21,943 nt of DNA from positions 1 to 21,943 of the IMG/VR virus record IMGVR_UViG_3300042317_001356. One strand, given 5' to 3'. The position numbers and the translations under genes are program-made. This stretch comes from a virus. Numbering within the stretch: position 1 is the first letter of the stretch; every line of letters begins with the position of its first letter. Below the pieces are notes generated by a model, which was not told the DNA's origin, did no database searches, and worked only from the letters and a program-made list of their open reading frames with translations. Below are positions 5,789 through 10,996 of this stretch, piece after piece.

Positions 5789-6118
5789 ATGAGCGAAAAA
5801 AACCAAGACCGCTACGGCAAAGGGATGCGGTCCGTATCCACCACCGTAAACACCGAGACTTATGAGGAGATGGAACGCCTCGCCAAATCCGGCGGCCTCA
5901 AAATCACCGCATGGGCACGCCATGCCCTCATGGACACCGCCCGGCAAGGAGCTGTTTACGGAATAACCGATTTAAAAAAATACCACATAAATGCGCCCAA
6001 AACTTTAATGGCTGCCGAAGAGCCTGGGAATATATCCGAGCTGCCCGTGCCTGGGTCCTCACCAGCGAAAACCCCGACTCGCTACCAGAAGGGCACCGGG
6101 CGGAAATCTGCGAAATAA
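5789..6118 (+). CDS. Second RHH-like regulator, first gene of the rightward arm
   Basis: This 109-aa protein has an N-terminal region 'MRSVSTTVNTETYEEMERLAKSGGLKITAWARHALMDTAR' that fits an RHH fold: strand 'SVSTTVN', helix 'TETYEEMERLAKSG', turn 'GLKIT', helix 'AWARHALMDTAR'. It differs from the divergent RHH partner in having a longer, Pro-rich C-terminal tail (about 55-109, ending TGRKSAK). It is the first gene rightward of the palindromic operator. A simple model is that the two RHH proteins compete for, or share, the operator and set which arm is transcribed, a role like CI/Cro or Arc/Mnt. The ATG at 5789 lacks a clear Shine-Dalgarno. The fold call is by pattern only. Confidence 0.7.
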   Translation: MSEKNQDRYGKGMRSVSTTVNTETYEEMERLAKSGGLKITAWARHALMDTARQGAVYGITDLKKYHINAPKTLMAAEEPGNISELPVPGSSPAKTPTRYQKGTGRKSAK

Positions 6119-6122
6119 ACCC

Positions 6123-6437
6123 ATGAAAATCCTTATTCCCGGCTGCATCCTTATCGCCGCCTCATTCCTGCCCACCCTCAACGAATTTCCGCCACCCGGC
6201 ACGCTCCTCCCAGCCGAACGCACCTGGCACGCCGGTTTTGCCTTGATCCTCCTCGGCCTCGCCCAGGTATTCCGCGAGCAAATGCCCGCCACCCTCACAA
6301 AAAAGCAACGCCTCGCCCTCTCCTGCATGGCCGCCACCTTCATCGCCTGGATCGCCGCCCACGCCTACCAAGATTTGCAGCTCCTCATCACCCTGCCCCT
6401 TCTCGGTTACATTTATTTCTTCCCCGAGAAAAAATAA
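6123..6437 (+). CDS. Small integral membrane protein, unknown function
   Basis: This 104-aa protein has three hydrophobic segments suitable for membrane helices: about 3-17 (ILIPGCILIAASFLP), about 36-50 (HAGFALILLGLAQVF) and about 66-100 ('LSCMAATFIAWIAAHAYQDLQLLITLPLLGYIYFF', possibly two). A basic loop TKKQR precedes the last pair. It ends with charged residues EKK. It follows the RHH gene by 4 bases and precedes the lipoprotein by 4, so the three are probably cotranscribed. Size and topology would allow a holin-like or superinfection-exclusion role, but its position beside the regulator, far from virion genes, argues against a lysis function. I recognise no family. Confidence 0.65.
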   Translation: MKILIPGCILIAASFLPTLNEFPPPGTLLPAERTWHAGFALILLGLAQVFREQMPATLTKKQRLALSCMAATFIAWIAAHAYQDLQLLITLPLLGYIYFFPEKK

Positions 6438-6441
6438 AACC

Positions 6442-6861
6442 ATGCGCCAAGCCGCCTATTTCCTCGCTCTAGCCGCCTTCCTTACTGGATGCGCCAACCC
6501 TGAGCCCGAGACCTACGCACCCCGCGCCATCCCCGCAGCGCCCCCCATCGAGATCACCATCCACACCAGCCCACCCGGCGGCATTGTGGACTGGAACGGC
6601 AATGTTCTAGGCGCTGCCCCCGTCACTCTCAAAATCCGCCCCGACCTCATGGCATCAGGCCGCCCACGCTGGCCCGAGACAGGAGCCAGCGCCCACATCT
6701 TCCGCGCCCGCTGGCCCAACGGAGCCCGAGCCGCCGAGCTATTCATCCCCTCCGAAATGCCACCCCAGCACATCGCCATCATTTGCCCCGGCGCATCCAA
6801 TCCCCTCCTCGATTCCCTCCGAGCCGACGCCCGCACACTCACACAGAAAAAAACCCGCTGA
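6442..6861 (+). CDS. Lipoprotein with PEGA-like domain
   Basis: This 139-aa protein begins with a lipoprotein signal peptide: MRQAAYFLALAAFLTGC, with lipobox LTGC and Cys17 as the lipidation site, followed by Ala-Asn-Pro. After a Pro-rich linker, residues about 37-65 (ITIHTSPPGGIVDWNGNVLGAAPVTLKI) match the PEGA-type beta repeat ('I.S.P.GA.V..NG...G.TP..L'). The protein would be anchored to a cell-envelope membrane facing outward. In a prophage arm transcribed from the regulatory region, exported lipoproteins often alter the host surface or exclude other phages, but that is inference. It is 4 bases downstream of the membrane protein gene and is the last gene before a 199-bp gap. Confidence 0.75.
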   Translation: MRQAAYFLALAAFLTGCANPEPETYAPRAIPAAPPIEITIHTSPPGGIVDWNGNVLGAAPVTLKIRPDLMASGRPRWPETGASAHIFRARWPNGARAAELFIPSEMPPQHIAIICPGASNPLLDSLRADARTLTQKKTR

Positions 6862-7060
6862 CCCTACGAGGCCCATTCCATCAGCCTCCGCGCCTGTCAA
6901 TAGAAATTTTCAAAAAAAGTTTCATCAAAAAATAAAAATTTCCTTGCGCTCAATTTAATTCTCCATAGATTTAATCCCGCAGGCCACAAACGGCCCGCCC
7001 GCCGAGGCGGCACCTCGAACCAAACAAACCCGCGCCGGACGGCATCCGGCACAGAAGAAA
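6862..7060 (+). promoter_or_regulatory. 199-bp intergenic leader upstream of ardC
   Basis: No ORF fits here. The middle (about 6898-6976) is strikingly A/T-rich against the GC-rich surroundings, with runs such as caaaaaaagttt and aaaaaataaaaattt, and is the best place for an ardC promoter; TTGCGC followed by TAGATT at roughly 16-bp spacing is a weak candidate. The last part carries a hairpin element (7027-7051) that recurs before two other genes. I see no strong terminator after the lipoprotein gene. Confidence 0.45.
7027..7051 (+). repeat. Pre-start hairpin element, copy 1 (before ardC)
   Basis: A 25-nt element whose core is GCCGGA-CGGCA-TCCGGC, a 6-bp stem with 5-nt loop at 7034-7050. It ends 9 bases before the ardC ATG. 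There is no Shine-Dalgarno between hairpin and start. Copies 2 (7952-7976) and 3 (9152-9176) are identical except for one loop base in copy 3. Confidence 0.85.
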
Positions 7061-7921
7061 ATGGAAAATACAACATACCAAGTCATAACCGACCGCCTCG
7101 TGGCCATGCTGGAGTCCGGCACAATCCCATGGCGCAAACCTTGGGCAGGAGCCACCGGCTTCCCCAAGAACCTCATCAGTAAAAAAGAGTATTCCGGGAT
7201 CAATTTCTGGATGCTTCACAGCGCCCCCTTCGGAAGCCCCTACTGGCTCACCTTCAAGCAAGCCAAAGAACTAGGCGGCACCGTCCGCAAAGGCGAAAAA
7301 GGAACCCCCGTCATCTTCACAAAAACCCTGCCCCCGAAAGTCGTCGATGTCCCCACCGACAACGGCGGGTCGGAAAAGATGATCGACGGCAAAAAACTCG
7401 GCGGGCGAATGCTCAAGTATTACACCGCCTTCAATGTCGAGCAATGCGACGGCCTCACCCTCCCCGACGACGGCCCACGCCACCAGCACGACCCCATTGC
7501 CAGCGCCGAAGCCATCCGCGAAGCCTACCACGGCCCCACCATCGCCCACGGCGGAGGCCGCGCCTGCTACAGTCCAGCCCTCGACCTGGTAAAAATGCCA
7601 GAGCCCGAGCGTTTCGAGCACCGGGAGGAATACTACAGCGTTCTCTTCCACGAACTCGCCCACAGCACCGGCCACAAGTCACGCCTCGCCCGCATCACCG
7701 AAACCGCCAATTTCGGCAGCGAAAACTACGGCAAGGAGGAACTCGTCGCCGAAATGGCCAGCGCCTACCTCTGCGGCCACGCCGGAATCGAACAAGCCAC
7801 CCTCGAAAACTCCGCCGCTTACTTGAAAGGCTGGATCGACGCCATCAAAGGCGACACCAAGCTCGCCATCAGCGCCGCCAGCGCCGCCACCAAAGCCGCC
7901 AACCTCATCCTCAATAAATAA
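7061..7921 (+). CDS. ardC: ArdC-type antirestriction protein (ssDNA-binding N-terminus plus zincin metallopeptidase)
   Basis: The 286-aa protein has both parts of ArdC. The N-terminal ssDNA-binding domain (about 1-130) shows 'TDRLVAMLESGTIPWRKPW', 'YSGINFWML', 'YWLTFKQAKELGGTVRKGEKGTPVIF' and 'YYTAFNVEQCDGL'. The C-terminal domain is a zincin metallopeptidase with HELAH (His197, Glu198, His201) in FHELAHSTGH and a downstream Glu in KEELVAEMASAYL (about 226-227) as third ligand. ArdC proteins on plasmids and phages protect incoming DNA from type I and related restriction; the peptidase role is less clear. Length matches the family and catalytic residues are intact. It is the first gene after the AT-rich leader and is preceded by hairpin copy 1 instead of a Shine-Dalgarno. 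It is transcribed away from the RHH operator. Confidence 0.93.
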   Translation: MENTTYQVITDRLVAMLESGTIPWRKPWAGATGFPKNLISKKEYSGINFWMLHSAPFGSPYWLTFKQAKELGGTVRKGEKGTPVIFTKTLPPKVVDVPTDNGGSEKMIDGKKLGGRMLKYYTAFNVEQCDGLTLPDDGPRHQHDPIASAEAIREAYHGPTIAHGGGRACYSPALDLVKMPEPERFEHREEYYSVLFHELAHSTGHKSRLARITETANFGSENYGKEELVAEMASAYLCGHAGIEQATLENSAAYLKGWIDAIKGDTKLAISAASAATKAANLILNK

Positions 7922-7951
7922 AACCGTTCCCCCCAGGACAACCCAACCACC

Positions 7952-7976
7952 AACCCGCGCCGGACGGCATCCGGCA
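7952..7976 (+). repeat. Pre-start hairpin element, copy 2
   Basis: Identical over 25 nt to the element before ardC. It lies in the 63-bp gap between ardC and the next gene and ends 8 bases before that gene's ATG at 7985. The stem-loop is GCCGGA-CGGCA-TCCGGC. Confidence 0.85.
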
Positions 7977-7984
7977 TCTTAAAA

Positions 7985-8323
7985 ATGACAACAACCACAC
8001 ACAGCCCCGGCCCTTGGATTATTGAAACGCGCCTACATGTTCACGCAATCAAAGACGCCAACGGCCAAGATTTAACATATCAAGACACAGAACCCCAGCC
8101 CGACGCCGGGAGCGTCACCAGTCGCGGAAGATCAGCCAATGAAACACTTGCCAACGCCCGCCTCATCGCCGCCGCGCCAGAATTGCTTTCCGCCATTAAA
8201 GCTTTGATGAATCGAGCCCTGAAAGACGCTGAACATTATGCGCCAGAAGGAAACGAGCCAATATGGGCTTTTATTGCTGACGCATCCGACGCCATCGCCA
8301 AAGCCAAAAGAGGCGCGAAATGA
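7985..8323 (+). CDS. Small phage protein of the 'HSPGPW...ANARLIAAAPELL' type
   Basis: This 112-aa protein starts MTTTTHSPGPWIIETRLHVHAIKDANG and contains 'NETLANARLIAAAPELLSAIKALM' at about 57-80. That combination of an N-terminal 'H(T/S)PGPW' and a central 'NARLIAAAPELL' is a very widespread signature of small proteins in tailed phages and prophages; I know of no established function. The C-terminal half is a helix ending KAKRGAK. It is preceded by hairpin copy 2 and overlaps the next gene by ATGA (8320-8323), starting a run of four coupled small genes. Confidence 0.8.
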   Translation: MTTTTHSPGPWIIETRLHVHAIKDANGQDLTYQDTEPQPDAGSVTSRGRSANETLANARLIAAAPELLSAIKALMNRALKDAEHYAPEGNEPIWAFIADASDAIAKAKRGAK

Positions 8324-8700
8324 ACAAAAACCTTCCAGCCTGCCACGAAGACAGCCCCCAGCACGCCGCCTATGTCGCCCGCGTCGAAGAACTCGAAGCC
8401 GAAGGCTGCACCACCAGCGACGCCCAGGGCATCGCTGATATGGAATTCGACCAACTATTGACACCAACCAAAAAACCAACCAAACCAACCCAAAAAATGA
8501 AAATCACATATTCACTGCTAGAAATCGCAAAATACCGCGAACCCTACACGGACGAAAAAGGCGAAGAAGCCGCAAACTACAATTTGCCAGGAGGCTGGCA
8601 GATCGGCTGCATCCTCGGCGAAATCACGCCAGGAGATTGGACAGCCATTAAAACCACCGCCACCGAAACCTTGGAACGAGTCATCAAAATTACAAAATGA
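8320..8700 (+). CDS. Hypothetical phage protein with Cys/acidic N-terminal region
   Basis: The 126-aa protein begins MNKNLPACHEDSPQHAAYVARVEELEAEGCTTSDAQGIADMEF, a helical acidic segment reminiscent of small phage proteins with 'EAEG.T.SDAQG..D.E', whose function I do not know. A Thr/Lys/Pro-rich linker (TPTKKPTKPTQK, about 48-59) follows, then a second region starting at Met60 (MKITYSLLEIAKYREPY). The second region could be a separately translated product from the internal ATG, but no Shine-Dalgarno supports that. ATGA overlaps join it to both neighbours (8320-8323 and 8697-8700). Confidence 0.65.
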   Translation: MNKNLPACHEDSPQHAAYVARVEELEAEGCTTSDAQGIADMEFDQLLTPTKKPTKPTQKMKITYSLLEIAKYREPYTDEKGEEAANYNLPGGWQIGCILGEITPGDWTAIKTTATETLERVIKITK

Positions 8701-8930
8701 AAACCGAAATCAAATTTCAAACCGTCGGCACGCGGGCCGTTGTCTCAAAGAAAATCACCCCAGAGCAGGCCGCCGAAATCATGCAGAAAAACCCAAACAT
8801 TACCCAGGTTGATACGCCCGCCGGTTATTACCCAAGGGACACAATGGACCCCTTCGCAATGGATCTTACTACAGGCCAGCTCTACAAAGCCGACGAAACT
8901 GGAAAATACCATTTATTGCCCAAGCCATGA
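8697..8930 (+). CDS. Hypothetical small phage protein
   Basis: This 77-aa protein (MKTEIKFQTVGTRAVVSKKIT...) overlaps its neighbours by ATGA at both ends (8697-8700 and 8927-8930). The N-terminal part alternates like beta-strands (EIKFQTVGTRAVVSKKIT), followed by a helix (PEQAAEIMQKNP) and a second strand-rich region with 'GQLYKADETGKYHLLPKP'. The product is soluble, with no signal or membrane segment and no recognised family. Coding status is supported by the overlap chain. Confidence 0.6.
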   Translation: MKTEIKFQTVGTRAVVSKKITPEQAAEIMQKNPNITQVDTPAGYYPRDTMDPFAMDLTTGQLYKADETGKYHLLPKP

Positions 8931-9121
8931 CCCACGACCAACTCACCCGCGCCGCCTCTGAACTCGAGGCGGCGCTTGCCCGTCTCGACCTTCAGCCCGG
9001 CCACACCACCGTGGCCCAGCTTGCCCAGGACGACGCCGAAATCCTCCCCGCCCTCGTGGACGGGCAGCCGGTAACTACCCCCGAGCCGGAAGAAAACAAG
9101 GCGGATGGCCGCGAAAATTAA
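8927..9121 (+). CDS. Hypothetical small acidic protein
   Basis: This 64-aa ORF encodes MTHDQLTRAASELEAALARLDLQPGHTT... The first 20 residues form a regular amphipathic helix with heptad-like leucines, possibly a short coiled coil. The C-terminus is acidic and disordered (PEPEENKADGREN). It overlaps the preceding gene by ATGA and is the last of the coupled run that begins at 7985; a 62-bp gap with hairpin copy 3 follows. No family or function is recognised. Confidence 0.55.
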   Translation: MTHDQLTRAASELEAALARLDLQPGHTTVAQLAQDDAEILPALVDGQPVTTPEPEENKADGREN

Positions 9122-9151
9122 AACCAAACCAACCCACCCCCATAAAAATTC

Positions 9152-9176
9152 AACCCGCGCCGGACGGCTTCCGGCA
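9152..9176 (+). repeat. Pre-start hairpin element, copy 3
   Basis: The third copy of the 25-nt element, with one base different in the loop (CGGCT instead of CGGCA) and both stem arms GCCGGA/TCCGGC intact. It ends 7 bases before the ATG at 9184. A substitution confined to the loop fits selection on the stem. Confidence 0.85.
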
Positions 9177-9183
9177 CCGAACC

Positions 9184-9414
9184 ATGAAAGCAACTTCACG
9201 AATCACCCTCAGCCCCCGTCGAAAACAACCCTGCGGACGGACGCAAAATTTCCCCCATAAACTCTACACCGGCCTCGCCCTACTCACCGACTCCGCCAAA
9301 CGCGTCACCGAAGAGATCGAGAACCCCATTGCCACAAAAATCAACATCCAGTTTCTTGTTCTCGCCATCGAAAACGCCGAGACAATCCTAATCAAATATC
9401 CAACCACACAATGA
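9184..9414 (+). CDS. Hypothetical small protein
   Basis: This 76-aa protein (MKATSRITLSPRRKQPCGRTQNFPHKLYTGLALL...) has a basic N-terminus and a helical C-terminal half (NIQFLVLAIENAETILIKYP). It is preceded by hairpin copy 3 and overlaps the next gene by ATGA (9411-9414). No family is recognised and no membrane segment is clear. The position between the small phage genes and the integrase gives no specific hint of its role. Confidence 0.5.
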   Translation: MKATSRITLSPRRKQPCGRTQNFPHKLYTGLALLTDSAKRVTEEIENPIATKINIQFLVLAIENAETILIKYPTTQ

Positions 9415-9644
9415 ACGACCAACAACTCCACGGAAACACCGGCAAACGCAACGCCGCCCGCGACCCCGACGCCGAGAACATGACCGCCAAAATCCAATTC
9501 TTCTGTTGGCCCGAAGAAAAATCCGCCTGGATACGCTCCGCGCACCCCGAAAAATTAAGCGCCTGGATACGCCAGCAACTCAACCAAGCCACCGGCCGCC
9601 CCACCCAACCCACCGAAGAAGAACGCCGCCGAATTAAAATGTAA
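9411..9644 (+). CDS. Hypothetical small protein upstream of the attachment region
   Basis: The 77-aa product starts MNDQQLHGNTGKRNAARDPDAENMTAKIQFFCWPEEKSAWIRSAHPEKLSAWIRQQLNQATGR. The central part, a strand 'KIQFFCWPEEKSAWIRSA' followed by 'EKLSAWIRQQLNQAT', resembles small plasmid/phage proteins where a strand and two helices could form an RHH-like unit, but the match is weak. It overlaps the preceding gene by ATGA. Its stop codon region merges with the first 12-bp repeat pair (9643-9666) of the attachment region. Confidence 0.5.
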   Translation: MNDQQLHGNTGKRNAARDPDAENMTAKIQFFCWPEEKSAWIRSAHPEKLSAWIRQQLNQATGRPTQPTEEERRRIKM

Positions 9645-9666
9645 AGTGGCGACCAAAGTGGCGGAC
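9643..9666. repeat. Tandem 12-bp repeats left of the attachment core
   Basis: AAAGTGGCGACC is directly followed by AAAGTGGCGGAC. The pair lies about 40 bp left of the tRNA-derived core and recurs to its right, matching the layout of arm-type binding sites for a tyrosine integrase. Confidence 0.75.
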
Positions 9667-9707
9667 GCACAACTTAAATTATTGCAACATAATGATAGAT
9701 TCAGAAA

Positions 9708-9749
9708 CTACGGATCAGAAGGTTGAAAGTTCGAGTCTTTCCGGCTGCA
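9708..9749 (+). other. Attachment-site core: 3' half of a tRNA-Arg(ACG) gene
   Basis: The 42 bases follow tRNA geometry exactly: anticodon loop CTACGGA (9708-9714, anticodon ACG at 9710-9712), 3' anticodon stem TCAGA (9715-9719), 5-nt variable loop AGGTT, T-stem GAAAG/CTTTC (9725-9729 and 9737-9741) around loop TTCGAGT, a 7-nt acceptor strand CGGCTGC (9742-9748) and discriminator A9749. No CCA is encoded. The 5' half is absent: the bases before the loop (AGAAA) do not pair with TCAGA, and no GCAGCCG acceptor strand is upstream. A tRNA 3' half starting at the anticodon loop, next to a tyrosine integrase, is the standard attP/att-junction arrangement, restoring the host tRNA on integration. Because phage-like genes lie on both sides, attP is favoured. 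Confidence 0.85.
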
Positions 9750-9765
9750 TTCCCCTCACCCCCTC

Positions 9766-9777
9766 AAAGTGGCGACC
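9766..9777. repeat. 12-bp repeat right of the attachment core
   Basis: A single AAAGTGGCGACC, identical to the first unit at 9643-9654, located 16 bp right of the tRNA-derived core. Possible arm-type site. Confidence 0.7.
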
Positions 9778-9862
9778 ATCTCCGGTTTCACTAGGTAACT
9801 TGTCAGAAACTTCCAGCTTTTGACTGTCTAATGCGTTTACCCCATCCAAAGAATTTCACATT

Positions 9863-9899
9863 GAAGTGGTGGACAAAGTGGCGGACAAAAGTGGCGACC
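9863..9899. repeat. Three further 12-bp repeats abutting the integrase start
   Basis: GAAGTGGTGGAC, AAAGTGGCGGAC and (after one extra A) AAAGTGGCGACC lie head-to-tail just before the integrase ATG at 9902. With the copies at 9643-9666 and 9766-9777, six units surround the core, all in the same orientation. Being so close to the integrase start, they could also mediate autoregulation. Confidence 0.75.
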
Positions 9900-9901
9900 G
9901 T

Positions 9902-10996
9902 ATGAGAAAACACAACGAGGTTTCGGTTTACTGGAAAGAATCACGCAATGGCTGGTATTACCGCGTGCAGCTTGACGGCAAGCGGGTCGAGAAGGCGACG
10001 GGGGTTTCGATCAACAACAAAGCCGGGCGGGCGGCGGCGGAGGCGAAGGCCCGCAAGATCGCCGAGGGATTGCGCTCGGGCAACGAGGAGGAGCTGGCGA
10101 AGGTCGTCCGGCGTCCAGGCTATGCCACGGCGGGCGAGATTGTGGACCGGTTCAAGCTCCACGGCCCTGGCGGGTCGGCGGTGAAGGCTGCGAGCGGCTT
10201 TGCCAAGTATGTCGCCGAGGCGAGCGGCAAGGCGGATTGGCGCGGCGTGTCTTCTCATTTGGTTCTCACGGCTCCGGTCTTGCGAGGTTGGATCACGGCG
10301 CGGCTGGCGTCGGGCTGCACCGAGGCGGGCGTGAGATCGAGCGTGCAGACGGTCAAGCAAGTGGTGGCGCAGCGACGGATGCACCTCTTCGCGGATTTGA
10401 CGCTGCCGGATTTGACCGAGTTCTGGAAAGTCTCGGGCGGAAAGGCTCAGGATCAAAGCTATGAGCCCATTCCCCGCGACATCCTGCGGCGGATGGATGC
10501 GGCGGCGAGGATTCCCCTGCGGCGGGAAAATCCCCGCGTGTGGGCGATTTACTGGCTGATGCGGCGGGCGGGGTTGCGAAACTCCGAGGTGGCCAAGCTC
10601 CGGTGGGATTGGGTGGATTGGCTTCCCAACAAGCGCGGCGTGGATTTGGTTCTCATCAAGCGCCCCGACTTTCACAGCAAAAATGGAAAATATGGCCGAG
10701 TGCCTGCGAATCTCCGCCTGATGCGGTTGATCCAGGCCACGCTTGGCGAGGGCGAGTATGTGATTCCACGCGCTCACAAGACCGAGGCCGACGACCTGAC
10801 GCACGATGGCATCAACGAATTTGTGCGGCGCTTCATCCCCGATGGCGCGAAGGGAGCCTATAATCTGCGAAAGGAATACGGCAGCCGCATTGCCCAGCGG
10901 GACGGCCTGGAGGTTGCGGCAAAGCTGCTGCGCGACTCGATGGATGTCGTCGAGAAGCACTACCACGCCCTGCTGGAGAGGCCGAAGCCGCTTTAG
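9902..10996 (+). CDS. int: Tyrosine site-specific integrase
   Basis: This 364-aa protein has the layout of phage tyrosine integrases: an N-terminal arm-binding-like region (VYWKESRNGWYYRVQLDGKRVEKATG), a SAM-like core-binding domain (about 75-180), and a catalytic domain. Visible catalytic positions are Arg226 in RRAGLRNSEVAKLRW, a Lys in the HSKNGKYGRVP hairpin (260 or 263), Arg323 in YNLRKEYGS, and nucleophile Tyr354 in VEKHYHAL. The two usual His positions are replaced (Tyr320 in place of the His of HxLR; Asp345 nine residues before the Tyr), which is unusual. I chose ATG 9902; an in-frame GTG at 9866 would add 12 residues encoded by the 12-bp repeats. Neither start has a Shine-Dalgarno. 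The gene ends convergently, overlapping the polyvalent-protein stop. Confidence 0.9.
   Translation: MRKHNEVSVYWKESRNGWYYRVQLDGKRVEKATGVSINNKAGRAAAEAKARKIAEGLRSGNEEELAKVVRRPGYATAGEIVDRFKLHGPGGSAVKAASGFAKYVAEASGKADWRGVSSHLVLTAPVLRGWITARLASGCTEAGVRSSVQTVKQVVAQRRMHLFADLTLPDLTEFWKVSGGKAQDQSYEPIPRDILRRMDAAARIPLRRENPRVWAIYWLMRRAGLRNSEVAKLRWDWVDWLPNKRGVDLVLIKRPDFHSKNGKYGRVPANLRLMRLIQATLGEGEYVIPRAHKTEADDLTHDGINEFVRRFIPDGAKGAYNLRKEYGSRIAQRDGLEVAAKLLRDSMDVVEKHYHALLERPKPL

Noticed and set aside
6123-6437. Holin
   Set aside because: Size and membrane segments would allow it, but there is no endolysin nearby and the gene sits next to the regulator; membrane protein of unknown function is safer.
7027-9176. 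CRISPR array
   Set aside because: The three repeats are about 900-1200 bp apart with genes between them and lie at fixed distances from start codons.
9650-9749. Intact functional tRNA gene
   Set aside because: Only the part from the anticodon loop onward fits; the 5' acceptor, D-arm and 5' anticodon strand are missing.
9866-9901. GTG start adding 12 residues to the integrase
   Set aside because: The added residues are encoded by the 12-bp repeats and have no ribosome site; the ATG at 9902 is simpler, though the GTG cannot be excluded.
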